From contig JAQFVV010012992.1 in assembly GCA_028023455.1 (NCBI GenBank), positions 188,001 through 252,000 of the forward strand: a stretch of DNA of 64,000 nucleotides. The letters run 5' to 3'. Shown in pieces: positions 1 through 11,267 of the stretch. Below the pieces are notes generated by a model. It saw nothing but the letters and a program-made list of their open reading frames with translations. It searched no databases and was not told where the DNA came from. Within the stretch, counting starts at the first letter, position 1. Each line of letters begins with the position of its first letter. Source of the DNA: Epiperipatus broadwayi (lineage: Eukaryota; Onychophora; Udeonychophora; Euonychophora; Peripatidae). A program made the translations under genes and the position numbers.

Positions 1-1028
1 AGATTAATCCCAGTTCATTGGAAAGTTTCAATAACAGAACAAAATAACTTTCTCCCTCTCTGTATGTTTTTTATTTTATTTCTAAAGTTACTTTTAAATA
101 GAATTAATAATAAATTATATGAAATATAATGTTATAAATATACAATTCACAATACATTCTTTTACTAAGGCACAATTATTCATATTAAAGAAAAACATTT
201 CTTTAACTAATATATAAATATTTCTTTAAAATTGAACACATTATTAACAATGCGTATCCACTGGTGTTTAAAATTCAGCAGATCTCGTTTAATTATAGTT
301 GTAATTTTTTTTTAATTTAGTTTTTTTCTGAGTTTAAATTTTTCAGTTTTCAAATTTTGAAAAGGTTTGGATTAGATTTCTTTCTGACAACATTAGTATT
401 GCTACAGCAATTAATAAAAATGATTTGATAGCTATTTTCATTAGCTGCTTGATTTACTTTGCTTTATTAAGGGGACAAATTAATTTTAAACTTAAATTTG
501 TGGATTTAAATGTAACTGATAGTTGACATGAATTTTAAGATTCAAATGTTTGTTAGGAACATTTTCAAATGAAGTACAAAAGCTATCTAAAAAAATTTGG
601 TAGATTACTCACTGATATATCATTTTTACAAGTTAAATTTATAATACATTGAAATTTTTTAAGTATCTTCTAAAATACTTATATGCAAGCAATACAATAT
701 TAAAATTTAAGGAACTCCACAAGATGGAAAAAGATGAGAGAAAGAGCAGGAACATGCAAGCAATAAAAGGAAGAGTAAATAAGAATATGACTAAGAGAAA
801 ATGAAAAATGTTTGTTGCCTCTTTTTATTATCTTTCCCAGCTACCTTACCTTTTGACTTGAAGTTAATTGAGTTGCTTATAAACACTAGTTATCAACCTT
901 CAGCAAAACCAATTAACTTTCTTCTAATTAAGAAAACTTATAACAAAAGACTGAATTAATAAAACTGTTTTAATAACTGAAATACAGGCTTATTATATGC
1001 CTGTATCAATATATGTCATATATAGGGT
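1..1028. other. AT-rich unique DNA, no gene seen
   Basis: I see no credible ORF, RNA gene or repeat here. The sequence is AT-rich with many homopolymer runs and very few CG dinucleotides, consistent with intronic or intergenic animal DNA. Confidence 0.6.
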
Positions 1029-1660
1029 ATATGAGCACAGACTTTCACATGACCCACTGCTCACCACTCATATGACTGATACATCTGAACACATATATGT
1101 TGAAAAGATAAATAATCACCAATATATGTATTTCATGCTAAACTAGTAATCATCAGCTGGTCCAGATTATAATCTCCATGCATATATGCAATAAGTGCTC
1201 AGATATATATTAGGATAGCCAATCTTCATATATTAATGGACAGGCTAGAATCCACTCCACACTCTGACTCTACAACTATCCATCTAATTGAAAATCTGAT
1301 AATGGAATGTTCAAAGGCCACCCTGAGGCCGAGATTCTTGTCACACCCATGTTGACCTAAAGTCAATCTGACCTCTCATGTACAGGACATAATTCATTTA
1401 ATACATATACAAGGGATGGGCAGACATCTTTACTATGTAATAACTGAAATACTGTCCATTAATGTGTGAAGATTGGCTCTCTTAATATATATCTGAGCAT
1501 TTGTTGCATATATGTGTGATGATAATCTGAACCAACTGATGATTGCTGGTTTAGCATGTATTGGTGATTATTTATCTTTTTGACAAATATGTGTTCAGGT
1601 GTATTAGTGAAATGAGATAGAGTTGTGAGCGGTGGGTCATGTGAAAGTCTGTGCTCATAT
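1029..1660. repeat. Foldback element, family A, copy 1
   Basis: The two ends are long imperfect inverted repeats. The left arm begins at 1029 with ATATGAGCACAGACTTTCAC. The right arm ends at 1660 with the matching complement. The pairing continues inward through the block around 1230-1260 (CAATCTTCATATATTAATGG) and its partner near 1459-1480. A unique centre of about 120 bp (1331-1454) separates the arms. No ORF lies inside, so it is non-autonomous. Related copies are at 23011-23550 and 31267-31442. The outer arm ends carry the CAGACTTTCAC..GACCCACT block shared by all three. Confidence 0.8.
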
Positions 1661-4638
1661 ACTTTCTATATATTAAAATTGTTTTGAAACTTTTGTTTTT
1701 CTTTTTATTAATTAAATTGTCATTTATAAAATACAATGAGTGAATTTTTACACTATATTTGTATAAAAAAAAATTATATCAGTTTATTTAAATTCATTTA
1801 GTTTAAAAAAAAATATTTAAAATTTTTCAATATTTAATTTACAACTGAATTGTTATATGTTTATAATGATGCTTTTGAATTCATTCACCTTCACACACAC
1901 ACACACAAACACATACATATATTACATTCTATTACATAAACTTTTATCTGGAAATTTATGTAATTTTTACTTTAGTTATCTTTGTAATTTTTCATATCTC
2001 ATTCTACTATCCTATCTATATTCCTTAATAACATCTAATTCATTTTAATATATATTTAATATCTCTTCAAATAATTATATATATATAAAATTACTTTAAG
2101 TGATATTAAGATAAATAATTCCAAGGGTGTATTTGATTCTGAATTAGCAATGTCACAATTTCCTACACATATCTTCATCATTTGTTCAGTATTTATCAAT
2201 AGAAAATTATTAAATTTGGATTTTACAAATGTCAAACTCTCTAAACTCATAACTATGACATCCACTTCAGATAAATATTTTAATAATTAATATATCATTT
2301 ATTAAATTAGCACTTAACATATTTCTAGTTCACATATAAACTTTAAATCTCAAAAATAAATACAGTTATTTTTTAATTAAATATAAACACATGGAATAAG
2401 TTAATTTCATCTCACCTTTTTCCATGTGTAATATTTTTAGATATGGAGTTGAAATTTTTATTCCACCACACCTACTTATAACATATGAATAAAGATGTTT
2501 AAAAAGTCAGTTGACTCCAAAAATGCATTTTATGTTTTCAACCAACATTCATCAGTTAGTTCAGATCATAATGGTTTACATATGTGATTGAATGGGTGGA
2601 GTAGAAGTTTTAGGTGTATCTAAAAAAAATATTACACATTGAAAAAGAAAAAAAAATTGAATTATTCCAAAATTTATAATTAATCAAAAAAGATTTATTA
2701 ATCTTTAACTGAAGTTTAAAGTTTACGTCTGGATAGGAACAATAGGATAATCTTTAGCCTGATAAATGATAAATTACAATTTCTTATGTATTTATATGAA
2801 GTGGATGGTATAAAATTTGTGAGTAGTTGAAAGAGATTTGCTTTGTTATGATCTTAAGGTTATTTATTTGATTAATTATTAAAAAAGGTATATATAAGGT
2901 TATATTAAATTTTAATTAGAAGACAAGTCCTCAGCTTTTGCATATATGTTAAGTAGATGCATTATTATATATGCCATGTAAGCTTAGTAAAACAGATATT
3001 TTACTTATATAATTATCATATTACTGGGCACAATAATGTTGCTGATGAATATAGCAGTAATTATTTTATGTATTAAGTAGAAGATAAATATAAAGAAAAT
3101 ATTTTATACAAAAACAAAGTGAAAAATATACACATTATTGATAGTATAAAGATCTTTTCCCATTAAAGATAAATTAAATGGATAATGAAATTATTTTATA
3201 TAAAAGCAAATTGAAAAATATGTGTTGTTGATAGTATAAATATATTTTCTTATTAAAGATAATAAAATTAGATGGCATGACAAAGCAAATACTTTATAAA
3301 TATTTGGAAGATATACTCATTTATAAGAATTAGTATTATTATTAACACTAGTTTGAAATAGTTATATAAATTTCTGTTCGAGTTCATAATTAAAATATTT
3401 AACAAACATAGATTACAGATGATATTCAAACAAACACAATGACAATAATTGGAATGTGTGGTTAAAACAGTGAATGTTATTGTTTTGCAAAGGTTTTAAA
3501 TTTATTTTGGGACATAGATTTATTTACCACTCATATGAATAATTTTCAAAATATTTATTTATTTTTATAAAAGAATATAGAAAAGTGAAGAAAATATTAA
3601 ATAAAAAAAATTCAAGATAAACAAGATGAAAGTTTAGAATGTTGCTCATATCAGGTATTTATTTATTTTATTATTGTTTATTTATTTGATTAATGATTAA
3701 ATTAATTTGTATCATACTTTATTCAAGTATATTTTATTTTAAAAATTATGTTGTTATTATCTGATGATCTTTAGTCTCATTCTCATTTATTTTATTTTGG
3801 AATTGATATATATTTGTAAATATCAGATATTATGCTGGAATTAAAATATAATTTCATTATATGCTCTTTTATTATTACCAACATAACAATTAAAATTTGT
3901 TTAATGATATGTAATTTTGATGTTCTAATCATAAAGTTAGTGCAATACGATTAAAGAGAAATAGCATGCATATGCATTAGGTAGGCATCCTGATTTGTAT
4001 AACACTCATAATTTAGAAATGGTTGCAAGTCAGGATAGAAAATAATTAATTTCTGAGTAGTATTCTTTAATTCTTATGTTTCATAATTTGGTTTCACTAA
4101 ATGTGGGGACATAATAAAATATAAGTAATAATTAACTTTTCAATTCCCAAATTACAGATGCTTTATCATTTGTGTTTCTGAGTGATTTTTACCCCTACCA
4201 TTACAATAACAATTCCTAATAACAAAAAAAAAAAAACATGTTACTTAACTTGAAAACTATCTCTTTGATAAGATAAATAAAACATCTGGTAAAATATCAT
4301 CATATCAAAAACAAACTATATCATAGTAATAAGGAGTAATGCATATTCAGAACCCAATTATATGTACTGTAACACATTCTCATTTACAAACATCCCTAAA
4401 ACTAATTGATTTTTGTAAAAGAGCTAGGGTGATAAAACTCCAAGTATATAAACTAAAGTTGTATTCAATCAAATATATTTATGAACGCACTTTATATAAG
4501 CAAAATAGCATTATCAGTTTGCTCTCCTATTACCTCCCATATTATTTATACACCAAACAACCCTATTATATAAATATAGCGAATTTAGCCATTGTTAATC
4601 CATGCTTATGATACAAAAAATAAATGACTTTTTTCTAA
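1661..4638. other. AT-rich unique DNA with small repeats
   Basis: No gene is seen. The stretch contains a short CA microsatellite at about 1893-1910 and a small piece resembling the inner arm of foldback family A around 2536-2600 (CATCAGTTAGTTCAGATCAT). It also contains a 92-bp tandem duplication, listed separately. Short open frames at 1857-2265 and 4339-4611 have low-complexity AT-driven translations and no recognisable domain. Confidence 0.5.
3090..3270. repeat. Diverged tandem duplication, period about 92 bp
   Basis: Two consecutive copies share ATTTTATA, then AAA-CAAA, GTGAAAAATAT, TTGATAGTATAAA and CATTAAAGATAA-type blocks at a spacing of about 92 bp. There are several substitutions, so the duplication is old. 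Confidence 0.6.
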
Positions 4639-4857
4639 TTTAAACAGAAGCAAACTAGAGTAATCAATGGATGTGGTGCTCTCAGATCCAACGCTCCTCA
4701 CTGACGAAGGCCATAAGCCAGAAACTAGTCTGGAGATATTGGATGAGTAGGCACTAGATGGGGATTTTATGCACAAGCCTTCTGGTATCCATTGATTACT
4801 CTAGCCTGCTGTGTGTGGCAATATATATATATATATAGTGAGTTTTGCCTGTTTTAA
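4639..4857 (+). mobile_element. MITE family M, copy 1
   Basis: This copy is homologous to the complete MITE at 12268-12501. It shares CTCAGATCCAA, CACTGACGAAGGCCA, the TAGTCTGGAGATATTGGAT block and the 3' end GAGTTTTGCCTGTTTTA. The left terminal repeat has decayed. Inside there is a second inverted pair, AGAGTAATCAATGGAT near 4658 and ATCCATTGATTACTCT near 4788. An AT microsatellite (about 4821-4836) sits just before the right end. It has no coding capacity. Confidence 0.75.
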
Positions 4858-4869
4858 AAACAGTTATAC

Positions 4870-5040
4870 TCAAACATAAGAGGAGGTGGTCCTTTTTTAC
4901 TTTTATTTAATAACTTTTGCAACTTTTTCTGAAGTATTATTTGTGAAAATATCCATATCATCTGCAAAATCTAGATGACTTAAACAATTTTCATTTAATT
5001 TTACTCCCTTAGTTTCCAGCCTACAAAAATAAAATAATTT
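4870..5040 (-). pseudogene. LINE reverse transcriptase fragment (FADD motif)
   Basis: Read on the minus strand, 4985 to 4905 translates to LSHLDFADDMDIFTNN followed by SEKVAKVIK. FADD is the catalytic aspartate pair of non-LTR reverse transcriptases, and the flanking residues fit the RTE-like LINE family found three more times in this window. The frame decays on both sides. I can support only this fragment of the RT palm, with no endonuclease next to it. The same block with FADS instead of FADD recurs near 36010. Confidence 0.7.
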
Positions 5041-6176
5041 TTTTTATTAATAACTTCAGTTCACAAGTATTACAAATTTGAATTTTTACTGATCTACTGT
5101 AGTTCTTTTGTATTAATTTACATTGTAAAAGCAACCAAGACAATTGAATTAATTCCTTTAATCTTTAACAAATTATCAGATAGGTATCAATAGACAGACA
5201 ATTTTTCTCTTTATCTAATATATTTCAAAAGACAAAAATCCATTCAATCTCAAATTCCCTTCATGAATCTGCCTTTTTCTCTATATTACAAGCTCTTGAT
5301 GTGGATAATAAAAATATATATATATTATATTCTATGCATATATATATAAATCCATTTACAAAAGTGATATAAACCACTTGCTTCCCCTTTTCTTTTACAG
5401 TACAAAAGTTAATTAGTAACTAAATATTTATTATTCTCAATTGATACTATCTATAAAAGCATTATATAATTTTTTTTTTCCAAAACACCAGCCACCAAAA
5501 ATATTTTTAAACGTACACTATTTTTCTACACTGCAAAGCAGTCTGCCTTCAACACAGTGATACACAAACCATCCAATGGTTCCATTTACCAAAATGGAAA
5601 CAAATCTTTTCAAACTGCAAAAGTTGCCTCTCATCAAAAACAATCCAATAAAGCAACTTTTTATTATTAAAAATCATTAAATATTATTTATATTTATTTA
5701 AATTGGAAACTCTGCCCCATTTCTTCTTCACAAAATTAACATTCTTTAGTCAGCCGATTTCCTACCTATTCCCATGTTTACAAATTCTTTTATTCATAAA
5801 CTTTTGCATATTTCATTTTTCAATACAATCTTTTAAATAATTCAATCTTTTTATGTTAGCTTCAATATTTAAAGTTCTGATACTATTTTTTTTTTTTTTT
5901 TTTGTAACAGTTTGTTATTTTACACAAATTTTAAACTTTCAAAAGCCTTTCAGTGTAAGAACCAAATTTGTCTTATGATAAAATATCTCATTAAAAGTTT
6001 GAAATGATAATATAAAATGTTTAATTTAGCAAGCAATGTAAACTATTAGTAATGATGACTACTTGATCATAATAACTGTTACTTTAACCCAGTTTAGCTC
6101 AGTAGTAGAATACAGACTCATGAAATAAAAATCTTCCCAATGATTCTTAACTGACTAAAGTAAAAAAAAAGTATCT
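5041..6176. other. AT-rich DNA, no gene seen; possible tRNA-like scrap
   Basis: Nothing codes convincingly here. Around 6085-6110 the string TTTAGCTCAGTAGTAGAATA resembles a tRNA D-arm and A box. No acceptor stem or B box follows, so at most it is a decayed tRNA-derived SINE head. Confidence 0.4.
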
Positions 6177-6184
6177 GTTTAGAC

Positions 6185-8986
6185 CAAGGGTTCCCAAAAT
6201 GGCTGATATTGACCCCCTGGGTCAATTTGACCTTTTTAGGGTCGATAGTTTCAATAAAAAAATTTGGGGCCCAACAACAGCAAAAATAGAGCCCTTACAA
6301 CTACTATTTGTTTGTTACTTCAAAATATCTATGATTCCAATAGGTACCTAATTAAGAAGTAAACACTTTTTTGATAAAAACACAACATATCAAACTTGTG
6401 AATGAAGAAGTAAAATGTGTCATTAAAAGAGTCACACATATGAATGCCTGAAAATACATGTAGCACAAACATGTCTGTACATTATCTTATCGAATGTATC
6501 AAAGCAAGTGTGGACATGAAACATCATTATAAGTCTGCCCTTGATTGTGATGGGATGATATTTGATATTAGCAGAATTTTTTTTCTTCTATGGTCATGCT
6601 TTCATAAAACACTATAAATTGGTTCATTTGATGTGACGTACTTATTTGTGATTTGAAACTTTGAATATAATTATTTATTGAGGAGTAGTACTATGAAAAA
6701 GAAAATTAGAGGACACAATTTATTTATTCAAGTTTGAACAAAAATCTTCTATTTCAAGTATGTATTTTATTGTTTTTTTTTATTATCACAGAGGCTGTTG
6801 AAATTGTTTGTTAATAAAAGTTTTTATTTCTTACAATAATATGATTGAACCAAAGAAGAAATGCAGACAGTACAGCTTGAACTATTTGAAGCTAGGATTT
6901 GTCCTGTCATTAAAAAAGTTTTTAACAATGATGCTATGATAATATCAAAACTAGAAGATCACTTGAACTGAATTCACTCTGACAAAAAAGAAAAAGATTT
7001 GTTATACTTTCAATCACTTAAAAATAAAATTCTGAAGAGAACTACAATAGATAATATGTTTATTTCATCTTTGAAGTGTAATGATGATGGAATTAAGGGC
7101 ATCATACAATATATACCTACTCACCACGAAGTCTGGTGAGCTGCACACCAGAGGGGAGAAACTGATTCTACCAGCCATTTCACAGGTATTGAACACTATA
7201 CTCCACAAATCTGCATAAGATGTTATAAAAAGAATTCCTTTGAACAATAACATAGTTCAAAGTGAGTCACAACATGGAAAACTGTTTGTGTAATCATTTT
7301 CAAAAAAACCTCTCCCCCCCCCTCCAATTAGATGAGTCAACATTACCTGGTAATGAAGCTTTATTGCTGGTGTATGTTCACTTTATTCAAGATCAGGAAG
7401 TGCATGAAAAGCTGCTTTTTACTAGAACTTTAGAAAGTGATACCAGAGATGAATCAATTTTTAATTTAATGGAGCTATTTTTCAGGATAAGTGATTCCAT
7501 TGATAAATACGATATCTACTGTGACAGATGGAGCACATCGTGGTTTCATATGTTACTGAAACAAACATACCTTGCAGTTCACTGCTTAATCCATAAGCAA
7601 TAATTAGTAGCCAAGAACCTTAGTGACAAATTGTATCAATCACTTCAGTTTGTTATAACAATTGTGAATAAAATTCAAAGTAATGATCTGAACACTAGAA
7701 TGTTTGCTCAATTACATGAGGAATGTGACAAAGATTTGTATCAATTGGTTCTCCATACCGAAGTCCACTGGCTTTCAAAAAGTTTATGTTTGGCAAGATT
7801 TTCTGTACTCTTTCAATCTGTTTGAGAGTTTTTGGAAGACAAGAATTCCAGTTTGAATGAAAATTTACTTAAGAGTAAACCAGATGTTGCTTATTTAACA
7901 TCACTTGGAAAATTTAGTGATGCTAACTTACAATTGCAAGGAGACAATTTAAATCTCATCAAAGCAAAATCGGTCAGATCAGCTTTTGTTGCCAGATTAA
8001 TGTTTTTTAAGCAAAATATTGCAAAAGCTTTCCCAGTTCCCTAACTTATTTAAGATAGGCATAAACCAAGAAGAAAACATCTTGCTGCATATCACCCACT
8101 TAGAGGCTCTTCACTTAAATGTGAAAATTAGGTTCAAAGATATTCTATCATTAGCAATACCAGACTGGGTAATAAACCCATACACTACTAGTGCAGACCC
8201 AAATATAATTTTGAAAGATGAGCTAATAACCATCAGCACCATCGAGGATCTCAAGATACAATTCAAACAGGGTCATCAAAAGTTTTGGTTGCAACAGGAT
8301 ATTCCTCTTCTGTACAAAAGTATTTTCTGGCATTTCCATTGTTGTATCTGGTAGAGAGAAGCTTCAGAGTAGTTTTAAACCTGGGTTCAGAACAGACATC
8401 GCTTGCATATCACTGAATGTGGAGATTTGAGAATGCAACTCACTAATTTAAAACTGGACATACATAAATTGTTGACAGATCACGAGCTACATCCATCTCA
8501 TAAAATTCAGTTTTCCAAGCTAATTTATTTGGTATTCTTATTTTTATAATTCTTATTAAAATCTTTTGTTATTGTAATTTTGTTGATGATTAATTCTGTC
8601 TGACTATGTTGATTTTTTTTCACTTCATTTTTATGTTTAAGAAAGTGATTTCAATATTTGTACTTATTTTAAATTTACATATTTATTTTATAAATATCAA
8701 AAATTAAAAAAAATTTTGCTCGTATTTTTTTTTTGCTTTAATTTCGTTAATGCAGTTTTTGATATTAAATGTTTCACATGATAATGCTATATTCAGTAGT
8801 CTTTTTATCTTTTTCAATCATTAATTACAAGTGATTAAAATGAAAAGTTTGATATCTAATATATTTAATACCGAGTATTGTACAAATTTATTAATTTGAG
8901 TTAATAAAGTAAATGATTAGGGGGTCAACGGTTTTAAAAGTTTTTGGTAAAGGGATCTGCGGCTGAAAAAAATTTGGGAACTCTTG
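6185..8986 (+). mobile_element. hAT DNA transposon (ZBED5/SCAND3 type), decayed
   Basis: The left end CAAGGGTTCCCAAA and right end TTTGGGAACTCTTG are inverted repeats with one mismatch. They are bordered by an 8-bp target duplication, GTTTAGAC (6177-6184) and GTTTAAAC (8987-8994), which matches at 7 of 8 bases. An 8-bp duplication and CA..TG ends are diagnostic of hAT elements. Sub-terminal GGTCAA/GGGTC motifs occur at both ends. The 2.8-kb length suits an autonomous hAT carrying a single transposase gene, here broken. Confidence 0.92.
6841..8510 (+). pseudogene. hAT transposase pseudogene, ZBED5/SCAND3-like
   Basis: When intact, such a protein cuts and moves the element. The reading frame starts MIEPKKKCRQYSLNYLKLGF at 6841. 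A decayed BED-finger tail (SKLEDHLN, stop, IHSDKKEKD) follows near 6945-6995; the finger cysteines are deleted. The body is recognisable in pieces: QLDESTLPGNEALLLVYVHF (about 7322-7385), AVHCLIHKQ before a stop at 7603, HTEVHWLSKS (about 7760), LQLQGDNLNLIKAKS (about 7930) and DWVINPYTTSADPN (about 8165). A remnant of the C-terminal dimerisation region lies near 8330-8470. Stops at about 6970, 7603 and 7826 and a frameshift near 8030 break it, and the segment usually carrying the second catalytic region is shortened. The family assignment comes from remembered similarity; the breaks are direct observations. Confidence 0.9.
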
Positions 8987-9000
8987 GTTTAAACAAATAA

Positions 9001-9810
9001 ATTGTTATAGTACTCTCTTCTCTCAGAAGTGGACTATTGCAGATTTCTCCTTATCTCATCAGATTAAGCATTATTTGCCACAGGCCAATAGGCTGATGTA
9101 TAGCTAAACACATAGCCAATGATTATTACAGGGCAAAAGGCAATGATGCTTGCTGAATCCAAAAGTTTTCAGTAAGGTCAGGGATCTGACCATAAAAAAA
9201 TCATCCTGTCGACTGTGCCAATCCAGACCAAACACAACAGATTATTAATACTAACATCAGTATTACAATTAATATATTTATTATTCACAAATATATACAA
9301 TAAATTATACAGTTATGATGTGAACTCTTGGATCTGGGTCTTGTGGTTCTACAGCTTTCAGCTACACCTGATACCTTACCTTGCCCTGCGGATAGGGAGA
9401 ATGACTCTTCCAGCTATACAAGACAGCTTGCTTCGACTCAGCAGTAGTCTTAGCAGCATCTGGTCCGTCTGTGTACTTGCCTAGCTTCATAGACAAATAG
9501 CATATTGCTATTAGTGTGAATGCTGACTGCTGTTCAGGTTAGCAGTGCTTCCCTGGGAGAATGCGTACAGTCTTTGTAGGTCAGACAGATGTTCTCCCCT
9601 TTTCTCCCAAAAGGCTGACTATTTATAGCCAGATCCCTGACCTTACTGAAAACGTTCAGATTCAGCAAGCATCATTGCTTATTGGCCTATAATAATCATT
9701 GGCTTTTAGCTGTACATCAGCCTATTGGCCTGCAGCAAACAATGCTTAATTCGATCAGATAAGGAGGAATCTGGAATAGTCCACTTCTGAGAAGGGAGGA
9801 CAATAACATA
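9001..9810. repeat. Foldback element, family B, about 200-bp arms
   Basis: The left arm (about 9001-9195) and right arm (about 9605-9810) are long inverted repeats. CTTCTCTCAGAAGTGGACTA on the left pairs with TAGTCCACTTCTGAGAAG on the right. The pairing continues through AGGCCAATAGGCTGATGTA, GCAATGATGCTTGCTGAATC and TTTTCAGTAAGGTCAGGGATC and their complements. The unique centre (9196-9604) has an 89-codon open frame (9215-9484) without recognisable domains, probably fortuitous. It lies only a few bases beyond the target duplication of the hAT element. Confidence 0.85.
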
Positions 9811-10317
9811 AATAAAATTGTAATGCTTAATTTATCAAGATCACACAATTGTTTAGTCTATTGAAAATCTGCTTTTAGGCAAAAAAGTGGCATAAATATA
9901 TATGACGACTCAATTACTTGTTATGGTGTGTTTATATATATATGAATAAATTTATGGCAACAGTTTGCACATTCATGTGTATATTAATATGAATGTGTAT
10001 GGGTGAGCGATTATGATTGTATGTAAATATTTGGTTTATATAATTATATAAATAAAATTTTGCAAAGTTTATATTAAAAAATAACAAATAATTTAGAGTA
10101 TTTATACAAAGCTGTAGACAGTAAATTATAAAATAAATCTTTGGTTGCAGACATGAAGAGCAAAAAAAAAAAGATTCCTTAATTAGATAGGAATAATAGC
10201 TGTAGAGAATTTTGGAAAGGAAAGGTATTATTTTCATGTTAAATATATTATGACGTTTATAAACTTTTAAGACACAGTATACAGTAAATGATTTTCAAAT
10301 TGTTTTAATAATATAAC
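9811..10317. other. AT-rich DNA, no gene seen
   Basis: An open frame at 9932-10237 on the minus strand translates to AT-driven low-complexity sequence (runs of I, N, Y, L). I regard it as chance. Confidence 0.5.
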
Positions 10318-10323
10318 TTTATT
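10318..10323 (-). promoter_or_regulatory. Putative polyadenylation signal AATAAA
   Basis: AATAAA on the minus strand lies only a few bases beyond the TAA stop of the CCHC ORF. In such AT-rich DNA it could occur by chance, but its position fits a compact transcript end for that ORF. Confidence 0.35.
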
Positions 10324-10325
10324 AT

Positions 10326-11267
10326 TTAACTATATAGCAACATATACTTTACCTTTATTTCTTTGCCCTGAATAGACGACATTTTTGCCCCTAAAACTCT
10401 ACTTTTTATAGTCTTGATTGGACTTTTACGTTTTGCTACACGATTTTTTACCGCATATGGTTGCGTGAGTTCCCATATTTCGGAAGCATCACAAAATCTA
10501 GTGTAGCCAATTTGACGTTCTTGCTCTTTTACATCAACATCTAAAGGGTCTTGCTCCATTCCCCACGTACAATAATTCGGCTTTATTGCTTCTGCAACGT
10601 GCATAGACTGACAACTTGGACAATAAAATGAAGTACATTTTGCAGCTGTGTGACCTTGTTTGCGGCACTTTAAACAGGCAGGCGGTCTTAATGGAGCAAT
10701 CACAAAAGCAGTAGCAGTCCCTATCTTTGTAAAATGCGGCAAATCGGTCGCTTGTATTTGTTCATTTAATTGCCCTTGTACTAATATCGGAGTCGTTAAA
10801 ATTCTTTCTTTATCAACCATGCATTCTGTTAGTCCTATTTTAATATTATTAAGAAAAGGCTGAAAAACTTTTTTAATTTCATCGTGACACGTCGATGGAG
10901 GAATCCAATATAATTTTAATGTTATAAAAGGTTTAACAATTGGTAAAAATACTATAATATCATTATCAATATTTTGAAAAGCATTCATAAATTGTACTAA
11001 TTTAATATTTTTTTCAAATCTTATAAACCAAAATTTGGGATTCTCCAAAGAAATTAATTCCAGGATTTTCATAGCAGGTAATACAAATTTACATTTCCGA
11101 ACTATGAACAAAATTTCTAACGTAGCAAGATTATTGTCCGGCTGTACCGCTGTAAACACAGTTGAATTTTCAGAAAGTAAACTGCCATATTTTTGAAACC
11201 AGAAATGAATTGTTTTCGTGGTTTTTTCTTCCGTACTTTCTTCATTTTGAATTATTGTTTCATCCAT
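10326..11267 (-). CDS. CCHC zinc-knuckle protein, retroelement ORF1/Gag-like
   Basis: This intronless ORF of 313 residues has no internal stop. It starts at the first ATG (MDETIIQNEE) and ends in TAA. Residues about 1-60 are acidic and polar. Residues about 60-190 (FWFIRFEKNIKLVQFMNAF, then VKPFITLKLYWIPPS) form alternating hydrophobic segments that could be an RRM-like fold. A canonical zinc knuckle CLKCRKQGHTAAKC (C-x2-C-x4-H-x4-C) lies near residues 198-211. A further C-x2-C pair (YCPSCQSMH) follows at once, and the tail is basic (RVAKRKSPIKTIKSRV). Such proteins bind nucleic acid and are typical of retroelement ORF1/Gag products and ZCCHC3-like proteins. I see no reverse transcriptase next to it. 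Its intactness amid decayed elements suggests recent insertion or selection. It could be an element ORF or a domesticated gene; the exact family is not recognised. Confidence 0.75.
   Translation of the reverse strand: MDETIIQNEESTEEKTTKTIHFWFQKYGSLLSENSTVFTAVQPDNNLATLEILFIVRKCKFVLPAMKILELISLENPKFWFIRFEKNIKLVQFMNAFQNIDNDIIVFLPIVKPFITLKLYWIPPSTCHDEIKKVFQPFLNNIKIGLTECMVDKERILTTPILVQGQLNEQIQATDLPHFTKIGTATAFVIAPLRPPACLKCRKQGHTAAKCTSFYCPSCQSMHVAEAIKPNYCTWGMEQDPLDVDVKEQERQIGYTRFCDASEIWELTQPYAVKNRVAKRKSPIKTIKSRVLGAKMSSIQGKEIKVKYMLLYS

Noticed and set aside
4339-4611. 90-codon ORF on the plus strand
   Set aside because: Low-complexity Y/I/L/K-rich translation expected from AT-rich DNA, with no domain or splice context.
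6085-6150. tRNA-like A box TTTAGCTCAGTAGTAGAATA
   Set aside because: There is no acceptor stem or B box; at best it is a decayed SINE scrap.
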